The translations under genes were made by a program, and so were the position numbers. Source: Oscillospiraceae bacterium (GTDB lineage: Bacteria > Bacillota > Clostridia > Oscillospirales > Oscillospiraceae). Taken from it: a DNA stretch of 64,000 nt. The stretch is from NCBI GenBank assembly GCA_015068135.1, contig SVLB01000005.1, positions 22,004 to 86,003 of the forward strand, read 5' to 3'. The notes beneath the pieces were generated by a model. That model had not been told where the DNA came from. It did not search any database and saw only the letters and a list, made by a program, of their open reading frames with translations. Positions within the stretch are counted from its first letter, which is position 1. Each line of letters begins with the position of its first letter. Shown piece by piece: positions 42,846 through 53,800 of this stretch.

Positions 42846-45800
42846 GTGAAAAGAATCGGCTTACTTTTTTTGATCGTTTCTATACTTTTATGTCTGCCTA
42901 TGGTGGCACAGGCTGCAGGTGAGGAGCAAAGTGTTTGCCAGGTAGTGAAGGCAGATGGCACTGTAGCGGGTTCCTACAGTGATTTTGCCCAGGCGCTGGC
43001 GCAGGCTCAGAATAAGACTGATCGCTATGTGCGCCTGACCCGCAATGTTGTTTCCGATGCGGTGGTGGATGGCACAGTCTGTGTGGACCTGGCCGGCTAC
43101 ACCTTGCAGGGCATTACCATTACCGGTAAGTTCTACGGCATGGACTCTGCCACCGATGGCTATATTGGCAGCCGCTGCGGCGTGCTGACTCCCGCTTCCG
43201 GAGTGCCGGAGCGGTCCCATAAGACACAGGTCTCCCAGGTCGGCTCCGGAAAGCGCTATTTGGGCGTTGAAAACGGCGGCGGCTGGAGCTTCCACCGGTT
43301 CTATATGCGTGTTAATAAGGTCTCTTTGAAGGCCGGTTCCCTGGGCGTTTCCGTGGGCTATAAGGCAGAATTTGCCGGCAGCAGTGTTCTGAAGGCACAG
43401 CTTGCCCAGGAGGAGGCCTATGGCTACCGTCTGTGGGTGAAGGAAGACAATGTGATCACCCAGGCCAAATCCGGTGCGGATTTCGCCGGCCATGATGCCC
43501 TGACCCTGCGGATCGACAAATTTATGTCCCCCCTCAATTCCGCGGATACCAACAAGATCAATGCAGAGCTTCCTGTGAATGCTTCGGTCTTTGTGAAGCT
43601 GGCAGACGGCACCATGATCGAAAGCGATCCTGTGACCTACAGCTTCCGGCAGATGGTGGAGCTGGCGGATCCCAATTTCGATAGCTTCACCGAGGGCCAG
43701 CAGGCGGCCCTCAATAAGATGAGCGTAAACTATGGCCTTGCCATGGTGGGCTGGGATGTTCCCCATATCCACCACGCCACGGGCAGCATTTGGACCTCCT
43801 ACACGGAGGCAAAGTTTTTGCGGATTCTCAAGGATGTGGGCAGCAGCTACTATTACAAGCTGCCTGGCGGCAACTATGTGCTGAACGAAGACGTGGACCT
43901 GTCCCAGAAGCAGAAGGACGGCAAAGATATGAGCCTGCGGATCTACCCCGGGGAAACGGTGCGGATCTGCCTGAACGGCCACACGATCTCCTCCGGTAAT
44001 GCCCGGGTATTCCGGGTGTACGGCAACCTGGACATCTGTGACTGCCATGCCGGCGAGCATGAGGGCTCCATCATTGGCAACCGCAATGTGAATCCCGACA
44101 ATGCCGACGATAAAGACTATGGTGCGGTATTCTACGCCTTCTATAACTCCGTAACCAATCTCTACGGCGGCAATCTGGTGGCTACGGGCACTGTGAACAA
44201 CGGCGGTGTGTGCGTGGTGGCCCACGACGGAGATACAGAGGATGCCACCCAGGTACCTGCGGTCTTTAATATCTACGGCGGCACCATCTCCGGCGGCAAC
44301 GTTACCGCGAACGGTGGCCTTGTTTGGGCGATCCATGAATCTACTGTGAATATGTATGGCGGCAGACTCTATGGCGGTACCGCGGCCAATAAGGGCGGCG
44401 GCATTTGCCTTGGCGGCGGCGCGACGGCCAACCTTTACGGCGGCACCATCGAAGACAATACCGCCCTCATTGGCGGAGGTGTCCGTTTGGGAGAGGAATG
44501 CACCCTGAAGCTTGCCGGTTCTGTGGTGATTCGGGACAATGCCGCTACCCAAAAGCATGAAAACGTTTCGATTCTTATGAACACCACTTTGGATTTTGAC
44601 GGCTTGGAGCCCGGCAGCCAGGTGGGTCTGTCTTCCGATAATTACCGGGTTTTGGGTACCAACCCTCAGCTTTCGGAATCTATTTTCAGCGATGATCCCG
44701 ACCAGCAGGTACGCAGCCACTGCGGTCGCATGGCCCTGGTTTCCAAGGATATGCGAAGCCTTTCTGCTGTCTCCGGTTTCCAGGTGGGCTACGGACAGTG
44801 TCTGATCAACCCCAAGGTGATTGAGGGGATGCCCCTGTCCGGCTACAGCACCGGCGCTACCCGCCGTGCCACAGCCCAGGATCCCGCTGATTGGGACGAT
44901 CTGTACGCCCAGGCCGTTGCGGTCACCGATGCGCAAGGGGAAACGGTTCTGATCATTACCATGGACCTGATCCGCTGCAACGCCTACTTTATGGATGAGG
45001 TCATCGAGGCGGTCCATGCGGCAACCAATGTGCCGAAAGGAAATATTTTCTTGGCGGCCTCTCATAACCACTCCTCTCCGGAGACTGGTATGTCCAGCGA
45101 TCCGGCAGTGGAGGCCTATGTGGCAGACCTGAGCAACTGGATCGCCAAGGCCGCCTATCAGGCTATGGCAGACCGGGCATCTGCCACCATGCAGACCGGC
45201 AGCTTTGAGGCCATTACGGCGAAGGGCCAGCGGCTGAACTTTGTGCGCCACTACAGCTACAAGGATGCCAACGGTGTTCTGAAGTACTTTGGCGACAACT
45301 TCGGTACGGCGACCTATAACAGCACCACCAAGCATATTTGGGATGCGGATCCCACCATGCATTTGGTGCGCTTCGTCCGGGACGGAAAGGATATCCTTCT
45401 GTCCAACTGGCGGATCCATCCCCACAGAACCGGCGGCTCCGATGCCAGAAAACTGTCCGCAGACGTGATCGGAACCCTGCGCTACTATATGAATCAGAAA
45501 TTGCCCGATGCCCACTTTATGTACATCCAGGGTGCCGCCGGCGATGTCAACTCTACCTCCCGACTCGACAAGCTGAACCACGGCCTAAGCTATACCGAAT
45601 ACGGCAAGACCCTGGCCCAGGTGGTGGTAGACAATCTTGATTGCCTGAAGGCAACGGATACCGGCTCTGTCCGGGTGGAGAACTACAGCTATACGGCTAC
45701 CACCGATAAGCCCGCTGAGGCGGAATACCTTCAGGCAAAGACCTGGAAGGAGCAGATCCTGGCAAAGGAGGCCGAGTTAGCGGCAGCGGGAAAGACCATG

Positions 45801-46208
45801 CCGATGAGCGATAAGGCAGCTATGGCAAGAGAGCTCAGTGCCGGTACTTATAACTACCAGAGCTATTACGAACTCTCCTCTCTGGTGAGCCGCTATACCC
45901 TGAACGATGCGTACCAGCTGCCCCTGAATGTATTTGCCATCGGAAACGACCTGGGCTTCTTTACCGCCCCGGCAGAGCTGTGGGATACGGTCAGTGTTGA
46001 AATAGAGGCGGACTCGCCTTTCGATACCACCCTCTGTGTTGGCTATTGTATGGACTACCACAGCTACTACCCCTATTACCCCGGCTGGGACGATGTGGGC
46101 GCACCCTACGAAAGCTATGAAAGCGAGTGCCGCCGTTACATCACGCCGACCACGGTTTTGGATATGTTGACGTATTGGAAATCCGCTTTGCAAAGGATCT
46201 ATGAATGA
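42846..46208 (+). CDS. Secreted beta-helix protein with ceramidase-fold C-terminal domain, paralogue 1
   Basis: A 1120-residue secreted protein (signal peptide ending MVAQAAG). A domain shared by all three paralogues (about 25-320, containing GWSFHRFYM) is followed by a parallel beta-helix-like region (about 335-600) with repeated YGG units (NIYGGTISGGNV, NMYGGRLYGG). The C-terminal 480 residues match the neutral/alkaline ceramidase N-terminal domain fold: GYGQCLINPKVIEG (about 645), ASHNHSSPE (about 738) and the conserved WRIHPHRTGG. Where true ceramidases have GDVSPN with the catalytic Ser, this has GAAGDVNST. GTG 42846 was chosen by alignment with paralogue 3. It lacks the N-terminal beta-helix of the other two. 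Confidence 0.8.
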   Translation: MKRIGLLFLIVSILLCLPMVAQAAGEEQSVCQVVKADGTVAGSYSDFAQALAQAQNKTDRYVRLTRNVVSDAVVDGTVCVDLAGYTLQGITITGKFYGMDSATDGYIGSRCGVLTPASGVPERSHKTQVSQVGSGKRYLGVENGGGWSFHRFYMRVNKVSLKAGSLGVSVGYKAEFAGSSVLKAQLAQEEAYGYRLWVKEDNVITQAKSGADFAGHDALTLRIDKFMSPLNSADTNKINAELPVNASVFVKLADGTMIESDPVTYSFRQMVELADPNFDSFTEGQQAALNKMSVNYGLAMVGWDVPHIHHATGSIWTSYTEAKFLRILKDVGSSYYYKLPGGNYVLNEDVDLSQKQKDGKDMSLRIYPGETVRICLNGHTISSGNARVFRVYGNLDICDCHAGEHEGSIIGNRNVNPDNADDKDYGAVFYAFYNSVTNLYGGNLVATGTVNNGGVCVVAHDGDTEDATQVPAVFNIYGGTISGGNVTANGGLVWAIHESTVNMYGGRLYGGTAANKGGGICLGGGATANLYGGTIEDNTALIGGGVRLGEECTLKLAGSVVIRDNAATQKHENVSILMNTTLDFDGLEPGSQVGLSSDNYRVLGTNPQLSESIFSDDPDQQVRSHCGRMALVSKDMRSLSAVSGFQVGYGQCLINPKVIEGMPLSGYSTGATRRATAQDPADWDDLYAQAVAVTDAQGETVLIITMDLIRCNAYFMDEVIEAVHAATNVPKGNIFLAASHNHSSPETGMSSDPAVEAYVADLSNWIAKAAYQAMADRASATMQTGSFEAITAKGQRLNFVRHYSYKDANGVLKYFGDNFGTATYNSTTKHIWDADPTMHLVRFVRDGKDILLSNWRIHPHRTGGSDARKLSADVIGTLRYYMNQKLPDAHFMYIQGAAGDVNSTSRLDKLNHGLSYTEYGKTLAQVVVDNLDCLKATDTGSVRVENYSYTATTDKPAEAEYLQAKTWKEQILAKEAELAAAGKTMPMSDKAAMARELSAGTYNYQSYYELSSLVSRYTLNDAYQLPLNVFAIGNDLGFFTAPAELWDTVSVEIEADSPFDTTLCVGYCMDYHSYYPYYPGWDDVGAPYESYESECRRYITPTTVLDMLTYWKSALQRIYE

Positions 46209-46222
46209 GAAAGGATAACGTT

Positions 46223-49200
46223 ATGCGAAAACTTCTAACCGTTTTTCTGGCAATTTTGGTTCTGGCTTGCCTGCCTTTGGCGGTGCAGGCGGAAGAACCG
46301 ACCCATGAGGACCACTGTGTCTGCGGCGGTGCCGCTGTGGGCGTGGGTGACCATACCCAATGCCAGAACGTGACCTGGACCCCCATTTCCGAAGCCTTTG
46401 CGGCAGTGGGAAGAACCATGGACAAGGGCGATTTCGGCAAGCTGCCGGATGGCAACTATTACCTGGACGGGGATGTGACCGTCACCGCTGATTCTGCCAT
46501 CGGCAAGCTGAAAACCACGGTCGTGGACGGAAAAACCGTGACGGATAACCTGTCCACCGAGCCTGCTGAGGTGCGCCATATTGTGATCTGCCTGAACGGT
46601 CACAGCATTCAGGTGGGGGGAACCAATACCAAGGTGTTTGGCTACCTGCATATGGACTCCTCTTTGACCATCTGCGACTGTAGCTTCGACGGAGAAAGCT
46701 TTTCCGGCTCCGTTACCGGCGGTGTGCGGAATTACGGCAGTGTGATCTATACCAGAAGCCGTTCCACCCTGAATATTTACGGAGGTAACTTCCAGGGTTA
46801 TTCCAAACTCGGCGGCGGTGCCATTGTCATCGCTTGCGATGACTGCGGCGATACCAGCAATGACGGACAATATGTTGTCGATACGGATGCGAACGAATCA
46901 GAACCCGCCTGGCTGAATCTTTACAACGGCAGGATCGTTGGCAGCGCCGTTCAGAACAGCGGCGGCACGATTCAACTCTTCCATACTGCCAGCATGAAGA
47001 TGTACGGCGGTACAGTGGAGGGTGGCTCTGCCGGCAAGAGCGGTGGCGCGATCTCTGTCAGTAAAGGCAGTGTGTACCTTTATGGCGGCATGGTGACCGG
47101 CGGTACGGTAGCCGATGCGCCGGAGGTTTGCCAGGTCATCAATGCCCAGGGTAAGCTTTTGAGTACTTATACGGACCTTTCCAAGGCCTTTACGGCGGTA
47201 AAGGGCAAGACGGACCGTTATGTGCGTATGATCCGGGATACGGAAACCGATGTGACCGTGGAGGGGACGGTTTATTTGGACCTGTGCGGACGGACCCTTT
47301 CCGGGCTGCATATTGCCGGGGATCTGTACTGCATGGACTCCACCACCGACGGCTATGACGGCTCCCGGGCGGGCAAGCTGATCCCCGCCTCCGGCACTCC
47401 GGTGCGGGAGCATAAGACCACCGAGGCCCGTGTGGGCGGTATTCGCCGGTATTTGGGCTTAGAGGAGAACGGAGAGTGGAGCTTCCACCGGTTCTATATG
47501 GGCATTACCAAGCTGACCCTCCGGTCCTCCGATGTGGGCTTTGGCTATAAGGCCTATTTTGCGGGCTCCGATGTTGTGAAGGAGGCGCTGTCCAGCTATG
47601 GCTTCCAGCTTTGGGTCCCTGACGGAAAGCCTGTGACCCGGGCTCTTTCCGGTGATCGGCTGAATGCAGGTCAGGAGCTGAGCCTGCGGCTGACGAACTT
47701 CCTGAATACCAAGCTGACAGATGCCGAAAATAATGAGAGAGCCAAGCTGCCCGTCAGTGCTACGGTGTTCTTCAGCCTGAAGGACGGCACGGTGGTTCAG
47801 ACTGCACCGGTGTCCTACACCTTCCGCCAGATGGTGGAAATGGTCAACGAATCCTATACGAACCTGACTCTGCCCCAAAAGCGGGCGGTCCAGAGCCTCA
47901 GCGGCAGTTATTCCCGGATCATGATGGGCTGGGATATCTCCAACACCCACCATATCACAAATTCGATCTGGTCCGGTAAGGGCAAGAATAATACGGCCTT
48001 CCAAAAGCTTCTTACCAAAAAGAGCGGCAATGACTATTATATTGCCGCCGGTACCTACTATCTGACAGAAAATGTGGATCTTGGCGATAAGACCCTTTGG
48101 GTTAAGGCAGGCGAAGAGGTCAAGATCTGCCTCAACGGCTTTAACATGACCTCCAATGGCAGAATGCTCAAGATCCATGGGCATCTGACCCTTTGTGACT
48201 GCCACGCAGGCGAAGCCAATGAGGGCGATATGATCAGCGCACTGTCCGGCGAAGAAAAAACCTACGCCCCCATTTTCTATGCCTATGCCGGCGGTGTGGT
48301 AGATCTTTACGGCGGCAATCTGAAGGCCACCGGTACCGGCGTTACTGCGGGTGGCGTGTGCACGGTCAGCCATGACGGTGACGCGAACAAGCCCAGTGCG
48401 ATCTTTAATATCCATGGCGGCACTATTTCCGGCGGCAAGAGCCTCGGAGATGGCGGTCTGGTTTGGGTGATCCACGGGTCTACCCTGAATATGTACGGCG
48501 GCAAGCTCTACGACGGCCAGGCCGCAGGCTGCGGCGGTGCCATCCATGTCACTTCGGGTGGTAATATCAATCTGCTGGGCGGCACGATCACGGGCAGTAC
48601 AGCCGCTTACGGCGGTGCGGTTCGTATAGAATCTGGAAACCTGAAAATTGCCGGCACCATGGTGGTGGAGAACAATACCGCTACCGCAAGAGGCGACAAT
48701 GTCTATCCGGATATGGCCACTGCGCTGGACCTGGAAGACCTGAAGGAGGGCGCCCGGGTGTATATGAGCAGTGATGCTTACCGGGTGCTGGGCAATTCCG
48801 AAAATATTGCCAAATACGTTCTGTGTGATGATTCTGCCCAGTCGATCCGCAATCATTACGGACGGATGACCATGGTGGACGGCAGCATGCAGCCCCTGGC
48901 TGTTCCCACGGGCTTTACCGCCGGATTCGGTCAGGTCTGTATCGATCCGGATGTGATCGAGGGCGTGCCTCTGTCCGGCTACGGAACGGCGGATGTCCGT
49001 TTGGCAACGACAGAGGGGAGAAAGGACTATGACAAGCTGTATGCCCAGGTGGTAGCGGTTACCGATGACCGGGGCGAGACGGTGATCCTCATCGCCTGCG
49101 ATGTGATCCGGCCCAGCGGCAATTTTACCCCATCCATCGTCAATGCCATCCATGCGGCCACTAATGTGCCCAAGGGGAATATCTTCGTCAATTGCTCCCA

Positions 49201-50416
49201 CAGCCACTCGGTGCCGGAGATCAATCAGATAACCAATCCTGTGATCATTGAGTACAATGCGGATCTTCCCAACTGGTTTGCCCAGGCAGCCTACCAGGCT
49301 CTGGCAGACCGGGCCCCGGCTACCATGGAGACCGGCAGCTTTGATGTGATGACCGACGATGGCAAGCGGATGAACTTCGTGCGCCACTACAGCTATGTAG
49401 ACGCCAACGGTGTTACACAGTATTTTGGAGATCATTTCCACACAGACGGAAGTGACCCCGACGTTACTTCGGTCTACAACAGCACCACCAAGCATGTTTG
49501 GGAGGCAGACCCCACCATGCACCTGGTACGCTTTGTCCGGGACGGCAAGGATATCCTCATGGCCAACTGGCGGGCCCATCCTCACATGACCGGCGGCGCC
49601 TATGCCACGAAGATGTCGGCGGATATTATCGGTACTTTGCGCTATTATATGAACCGGAAGCTGTCCGATACCCACTTTATGTATCTGCAGGGCGCGGCGG
49701 GCAATATGAATGAAAAATCCCGTATGTCCAAGTATAACCACGGCCTGGATTATGTTGCATACGGTGAAACTCTGGCAGGACTGATCGTCAAGAATCTCGG
49801 CTGCCTGGAGGAAAGACCCACTGGCCAGGTCCAGGTGGATAACCACAGCTATACCGCCTATTACGATCTGGGCAACGAGGAGGAGTACCTGGCTGCCAAG
49901 GCAGTGAGGGACGCAATCAATGCTGACGCGACCTTGATTACCGTACAGGATAAGGCGAGGAAAGCCAGGGAGTATGGCTATGACAGCTATTATGAGCTGG
50001 GCTTCATTACCCGTCTGTATGAGCAGAGAGAGAATGACAGCCAAAGCACCCAACTGGCTGTAAACACCTTCTCCATTGGCAGCAGCCTGGGCTTCTTCAC
50101 TGCACCCGGTGAGATGTGGGATACGGTAAGCGTTAAGGTAGAGAATTCGGTTCCCTTTGACACCACTATCTGCGTGGGCTATTCTCAGGAGCATTACAAC
50201 TACATGATCTACTATCCTGAGGAATACCTGGAAGCCTACTTCCCCGCAGGCACCACACTGACCAACGGCGCTCCCTACAAGAGCTACGAGAGTCAGAACC
50301 GCCGTTACCAGGCGCCTCAGACTATTGAGGGTATGATCGATTACTGGGTCACCACCCTCACAGAGCTCTACGGCAATGCAGTGGCAACCGCGGCAGAAAC
50401 GGAAATCACAGAATAA
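46223..50416 (+). CDS. Secreted beta-helix protein with ceramidase-fold C-terminal domain, paralogue 2
   Basis: A 1397-residue secreted protein (signal peptide to VQAEE). It has an extra N-terminal beta-helix-like block (about 25-290) that begins HCVCGGAAVGVGDHTQCQ and carries YGG repeats, then the shared domain with WSFHRFYMGITKL, a second beta-helix region (about 600-830), and the ceramidase-fold domain from about 897 (GFGQVCIDPDVIEG, NCSHSHSVPE, ANWRAHPHMTGG). The nucleophile motif reads GAAGNMNEKS. The ATG at 46223 has AAGGA 7 nt upstream; 46205 overlaps the previous stop. A terminator follows at 50425. Confidence 0.8.
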   Translation: MRKLLTVFLAILVLACLPLAVQAEEPTHEDHCVCGGAAVGVGDHTQCQNVTWTPISEAFAAVGRTMDKGDFGKLPDGNYYLDGDVTVTADSAIGKLKTTVVDGKTVTDNLSTEPAEVRHIVICLNGHSIQVGGTNTKVFGYLHMDSSLTICDCSFDGESFSGSVTGGVRNYGSVIYTRSRSTLNIYGGNFQGYSKLGGGAIVIACDDCGDTSNDGQYVVDTDANESEPAWLNLYNGRIVGSAVQNSGGTIQLFHTASMKMYGGTVEGGSAGKSGGAISVSKGSVYLYGGMVTGGTVADAPEVCQVINAQGKLLSTYTDLSKAFTAVKGKTDRYVRMIRDTETDVTVEGTVYLDLCGRTLSGLHIAGDLYCMDSTTDGYDGSRAGKLIPASGTPVREHKTTEARVGGIRRYLGLEENGEWSFHRFYMGITKLTLRSSDVGFGYKAYFAGSDVVKEALSSYGFQLWVPDGKPVTRALSGDRLNAGQELSLRLTNFLNTKLTDAENNERAKLPVSATVFFSLKDGTVVQTAPVSYTFRQMVEMVNESYTNLTLPQKRAVQSLSGSYSRIMMGWDISNTHHITNSIWSGKGKNNTAFQKLLTKKSGNDYYIAAGTYYLTENVDLGDKTLWVKAGEEVKICLNGFNMTSNGRMLKIHGHLTLCDCHAGEANEGDMISALSGEEKTYAPIFYAYAGGVVDLYGGNLKATGTGVTAGGVCTVSHDGDANKPSAIFNIHGGTISGGKSLGDGGLVWVIHGSTLNMYGGKLYDGQAAGCGGAIHVTSGGNINLLGGTITGSTAAYGGAVRIESGNLKIAGTMVVENNTATARGDNVYPDMATALDLEDLKEGARVYMSSDAYRVLGNSENIAKYVLCDDSAQSIRNHYGRMTMVDGSMQPLAVPTGFTAGFGQVCIDPDVIEGVPLSGYGTADVRLATTEGRKDYDKLYAQVVAVTDDRGETVILIACDVIRPSGNFTPSIVNAIHAATNVPKGNIFVNCSHSHSVPEINQITNPVIIEYNADLPNWFAQAAYQALADRAPATMETGSFDVMTDDGKRMNFVRHYSYVDANGVTQYFGDHFHTDGSDPDVTSVYNSTTKHVWEADPTMHLVRFVRDGKDILMANWRAHPHMTGGAYATKMSADIIGTLRYYMNRKLSDTHFMYLQGAAGNMNEKSRMSKYNHGLDYVAYGETLAGLIVKNLGCLEERPTGQVQVDNHSYTAYYDLGNEEEYLAAKAVRDAINADATLITVQDKARKAREYGYDSYYELGFITRLYEQRENDSQSTQLAVNTFSIGSSLGFFTAPGEMWDTVSVKVENSVPFDTTICVGYSQEHYNYMIYYPEEYLEAYFPAGTTLTNGAPYKSYESQNRRYQAPQTIEGMIDYWVTTLTELYGNAVATAAETEITE

Positions 50417-50424
50417 ACGAACAG

Positions 50425-50460
50425 ACGGCCCGGTGGGAACAATTCCCACCGGGCCGTTTC
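50425..50460 (+). terminator. Terminator after paralogue 2
   Basis: ACGGCCCGGTGGGAA, a 3-nt loop, then its exact complement ending in GTTTC. A stable stem with a short T-run. Confidence 0.7.
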
Positions 50461-50485
50461 ATTGCTATGAAAAACATGCGATAAA

Positions 50486-50632
50486 GGCTTCTCCCTGGGG
50501 AGAAGCTGTCAGCATAGCTGACTGATGTGGGGGGTTACGGGCGGTATCGCTCCAAAAGAACCGCTCCGAAACCTTTGGACCCCACATCCGTCAGCCCTAC
50601 GGGCTGCCACCTTCTCCCCAGGGAGAAGGCTT
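50486..50632. repeat. Inverted pair of a ~47-bp REP-like repeat
   Basis: Copy 1 (50486-50532) runs GGCTTCTCCC, GGGGAGAAGC, TGTCAGCATAGCTGAC, TGATGTGGGG; copy 2 (about 50577-50632) is its reverse complement with CAGCCCTACGGGCTG as the second stem. The 45 bp between them are not repeated. A single first half occurs at 16926-16952. No gene lies between 50417 and 50821. Confidence 0.75.
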
Positions 50633-50750
50633 TCGCGGTGGGGGCAAGCCCCCAACCTACGCTGCGTTTGTTTATCACGGCAAGTTATGGGAGCCGATTG
50701 CAGATTTCGTAACTTTTTTATTCTGGGTCTTCCGGTTATTAAAAACATAA

Positions 50751-50780
50751 TTGACAAGAATACTATGGAAAATTTATAAT
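50751..50780 (+). promoter_or_regulatory. Promoter of paralogue 3
   Basis: TTGACA at 50751-50756 and TATAAT at 50775-50780, 18 bp apart, matching the promoter at 42777-42806. Confidence 0.85.
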
Positions 50781-50821
50781 TAAGTTAGAAAAATACAACC
50801 TTTTGGAAGGGATGGATAACT

Positions 50822-53800
50822 GTGAAAAAGCTGATTACAATGCTTCTGATCCTGACCCTTTTGCTGTGCCTGCCCATTGTGGCCCAGGGTGCGCAGGAAA
50901 GTCATACCCACTGCATCTGTGGCGGCGCCGCTGTTGGCGTGGGGGATCATACCCAATGTCAGAATATCCAATGGACGCCTATTTCCGAGGCACTTGCCAA
51001 AATCGGCAGGAATAGAAATACCTGCGATTTCGGTCTGCTCCCCGGAGGCTATTATTATCTGGATGGAGATGTGACCGTTACCGGCAGTAATCACCTGGGC
51101 GGCAAGAAGGATACCCTTGCCACCACTGCGGACAAGGTGGTCACCATGTCCGTTTGCCTCAACGGCTATTCCATCCACCGGGACGACCGGGCACCCTTTG
51201 GCGTTATCCATATGGGCTCTACCCTGAATATCTGCGACTGCAGCTATAAAGCAGGCGCTTTTCAAGGCAGCATCCTGGGTGCGACCCAGGATCACGGCAG
51301 TGTGATCTATACCTACAGCGATTCCACCCTGAATATCTACGGCGGCAATTTTTCCGGCCGTGCAACCAAGAACGGCGGCGTGTTTGTGATTGCCAATGAC
51401 GGCTGCGGAGATGTGAACGGCGACGGCGAATATACCGAGTCCGACAGAAACGCGGCCCGCCCCGGTGTTTTCAATTTCTATAACGGCAAGATCACCGGTC
51501 ATGCTGTGGACAGTGGCGGCGGTGCGATCCGTTTGTATCACACCTCGGTCATGAATATGTACGGCGGACAGATCATCGGTGGGCAAGCCCAGCAGGGCGG
51601 TGCTATCCATGTGGGCAGCGCGACCCTGAATATCAGCGGCGGACAGATCATCGGTGGCGCGGCGACCGGTAAGGGCGGCACGTTCTACCTGGGCAGCGGT
51701 GAATGCTATATCAGCGGTGGCACAGTCACCGGTGGCACGGTTGCCGGAAAACCGGAGGTTTGCCAGGTGCTTAATGGCAGCGGCAAGCTTTTAGGCACCT
51801 ATACCGACCTTTCCGAGGCTTTTTCCACAGTACAGGGCAAGACCGACCGCTATGTGCGGATGATCAACGATTGTAATTCCGATGCTGTGCTTACCGGTAC
51901 AGTGTATCTGGACCTTTGCGGACGGAAGCTCTCCGGGATCCATATTTCCGGCGAGCTGTATGCCATGGATTCCACCACAAATACTTATGACGATTCTCGG
52001 GCCGGCACCCTGATCCCGGCTTCCGGCACCCCTGTCCGGGAGCATAAGACCACCGAAGCCCGGGTAGGCGGGATCTATCGGTATCTTGCCCTGGAAACCG
52101 ATGGGGGCTGGAGCTTCCACCGGTTCTATATGGGCATCACCAAGATCTCACTGCGCCTGGATACCACGGGCATGGGCTATAAGGCCACCTTCGCCGGCGG
52201 CCCGGCGGTGACCGCCGCTATGGAGCAAACTGCCGGCTATGGCTATCAGATGTGGATCGATCCTTCCAATGTGGTTTCCCGGGCCATGGCGGCAAAGACC
52301 CTTCAGGGCTCCCGGGAGGTGAGCCTGCGGATCGAGAACTTCCTGCAGCTTAACCTGAGTACAGCCGACAACGAGAAAAGAGCCGCAACACCGGTTTCTG
52401 CCTGCGCATTTATTCGGCTGCAGGACGGCACAGTGGTGAAAAGCAATGCGGTGAGCTACACCTTCCGCCAGCTGGTGGAGATGGCGGATCCTATGGTCAA
52501 AACCTTCTCCTCCCGGCAGAAGATCCTCTATAATAATCTGAGCAAACGATACAGCGAGGCCATGCGCAGCTGGGATATCCCCAATGTCCACCATGTTTCC
52601 GGCGGCATTTGGACCAGTGTGAATCAGGAGCAGTTTTTGGCGAAGCTCAACAGCTCCGCGGTGATCACACCGGGAAGCTATGCCCTTACCTCGAACGTGG
52701 ATCTGGGAGAAAGAACTGTGAAGATCCAGGAGGGCGCAACGGTACGGATCTGCCTGAATGGCTATAAAATTACGGGAAGCAGTCAGCTGTTCCGGGTCCT
52801 GGGTACCTTTGATATCTGCGACTGCCATGCCCCGGAAAATGAGGGAAGTATGATCAGCTCCCTGACTTTGGGGTCGGGAACTACTCTGGGTCCCGTGTTT
52901 GAGGCCCGGTACAGCTCTGAAGTAAACCTCTATGGCGGCCACCTGAAGGCGACTCAGCAGGTGACCTCCGGCGGTGTGTGCGTGGTGTACCACGCAGCAA
53001 AGAGCGGTGCCAATGCCGAAAAGCCCGCCGGCAAGTTCAATATGTATGGCGGCAGCCTTTCCGGCGGCAATGTTACCAATAACGGCGGCCTGATCATTAC
53101 CTGGGATGGGGCAGCGGTGAATATTTACGGCGGTGTTCTGGAAGGAGGCCGTGCGGGACTTGCCGGTGGCGCCATCAGCGCGGTCGGCGGCAGTACCGTG
53201 GGTATTTACGGCGGCACGATCACGGGAAATACCGCGACCAACGGCGGCGGCATCAATCTGAAGGATGCCTCCTTGACCCTGGGCGGTACTACCCAAATTA
53301 CGGGCAATACCGCAACCGATGAGGGACAGGATGTGTATCTTGCCAGCACCGGTGCGATTTTGGATATGGATGGGATCGAGTCCGGTGCAAAGCTGGGGCT
53401 TTCCTGCGCGGACTACCGGATCCTGGGCAGCAATCCTGCCATTGTCCGGACGGTGACCTGCGAGAACCCGGATTCTGAGGTGAAAATGCTCTACGGCAGA
53501 GCTACGGTGGTTCCCTCCGGTACCCAGGAGCTGAAGACTCCCACGGGCTTTACTGCCGGTTTTGGTCAGGTATGTATCAATCCCCGCCAGATCGAGGGCA
53601 TTTCCCTTGGCGGTTACGGCAATTCCACTGTCCGCCTGGCAGAGGCTCAGGACCCTGCTGACTGGGACGATCTGTATACCCAGGTGACAGCGATCACCGA
53701 TCGGGAGGGCGAGACTGTCCTGATTATTACCAGCGATCTGATCCGCAACTATAATACTGCCAAAATTGCCGAGTGCATTCACGCGGCTACCAATGTGCCG

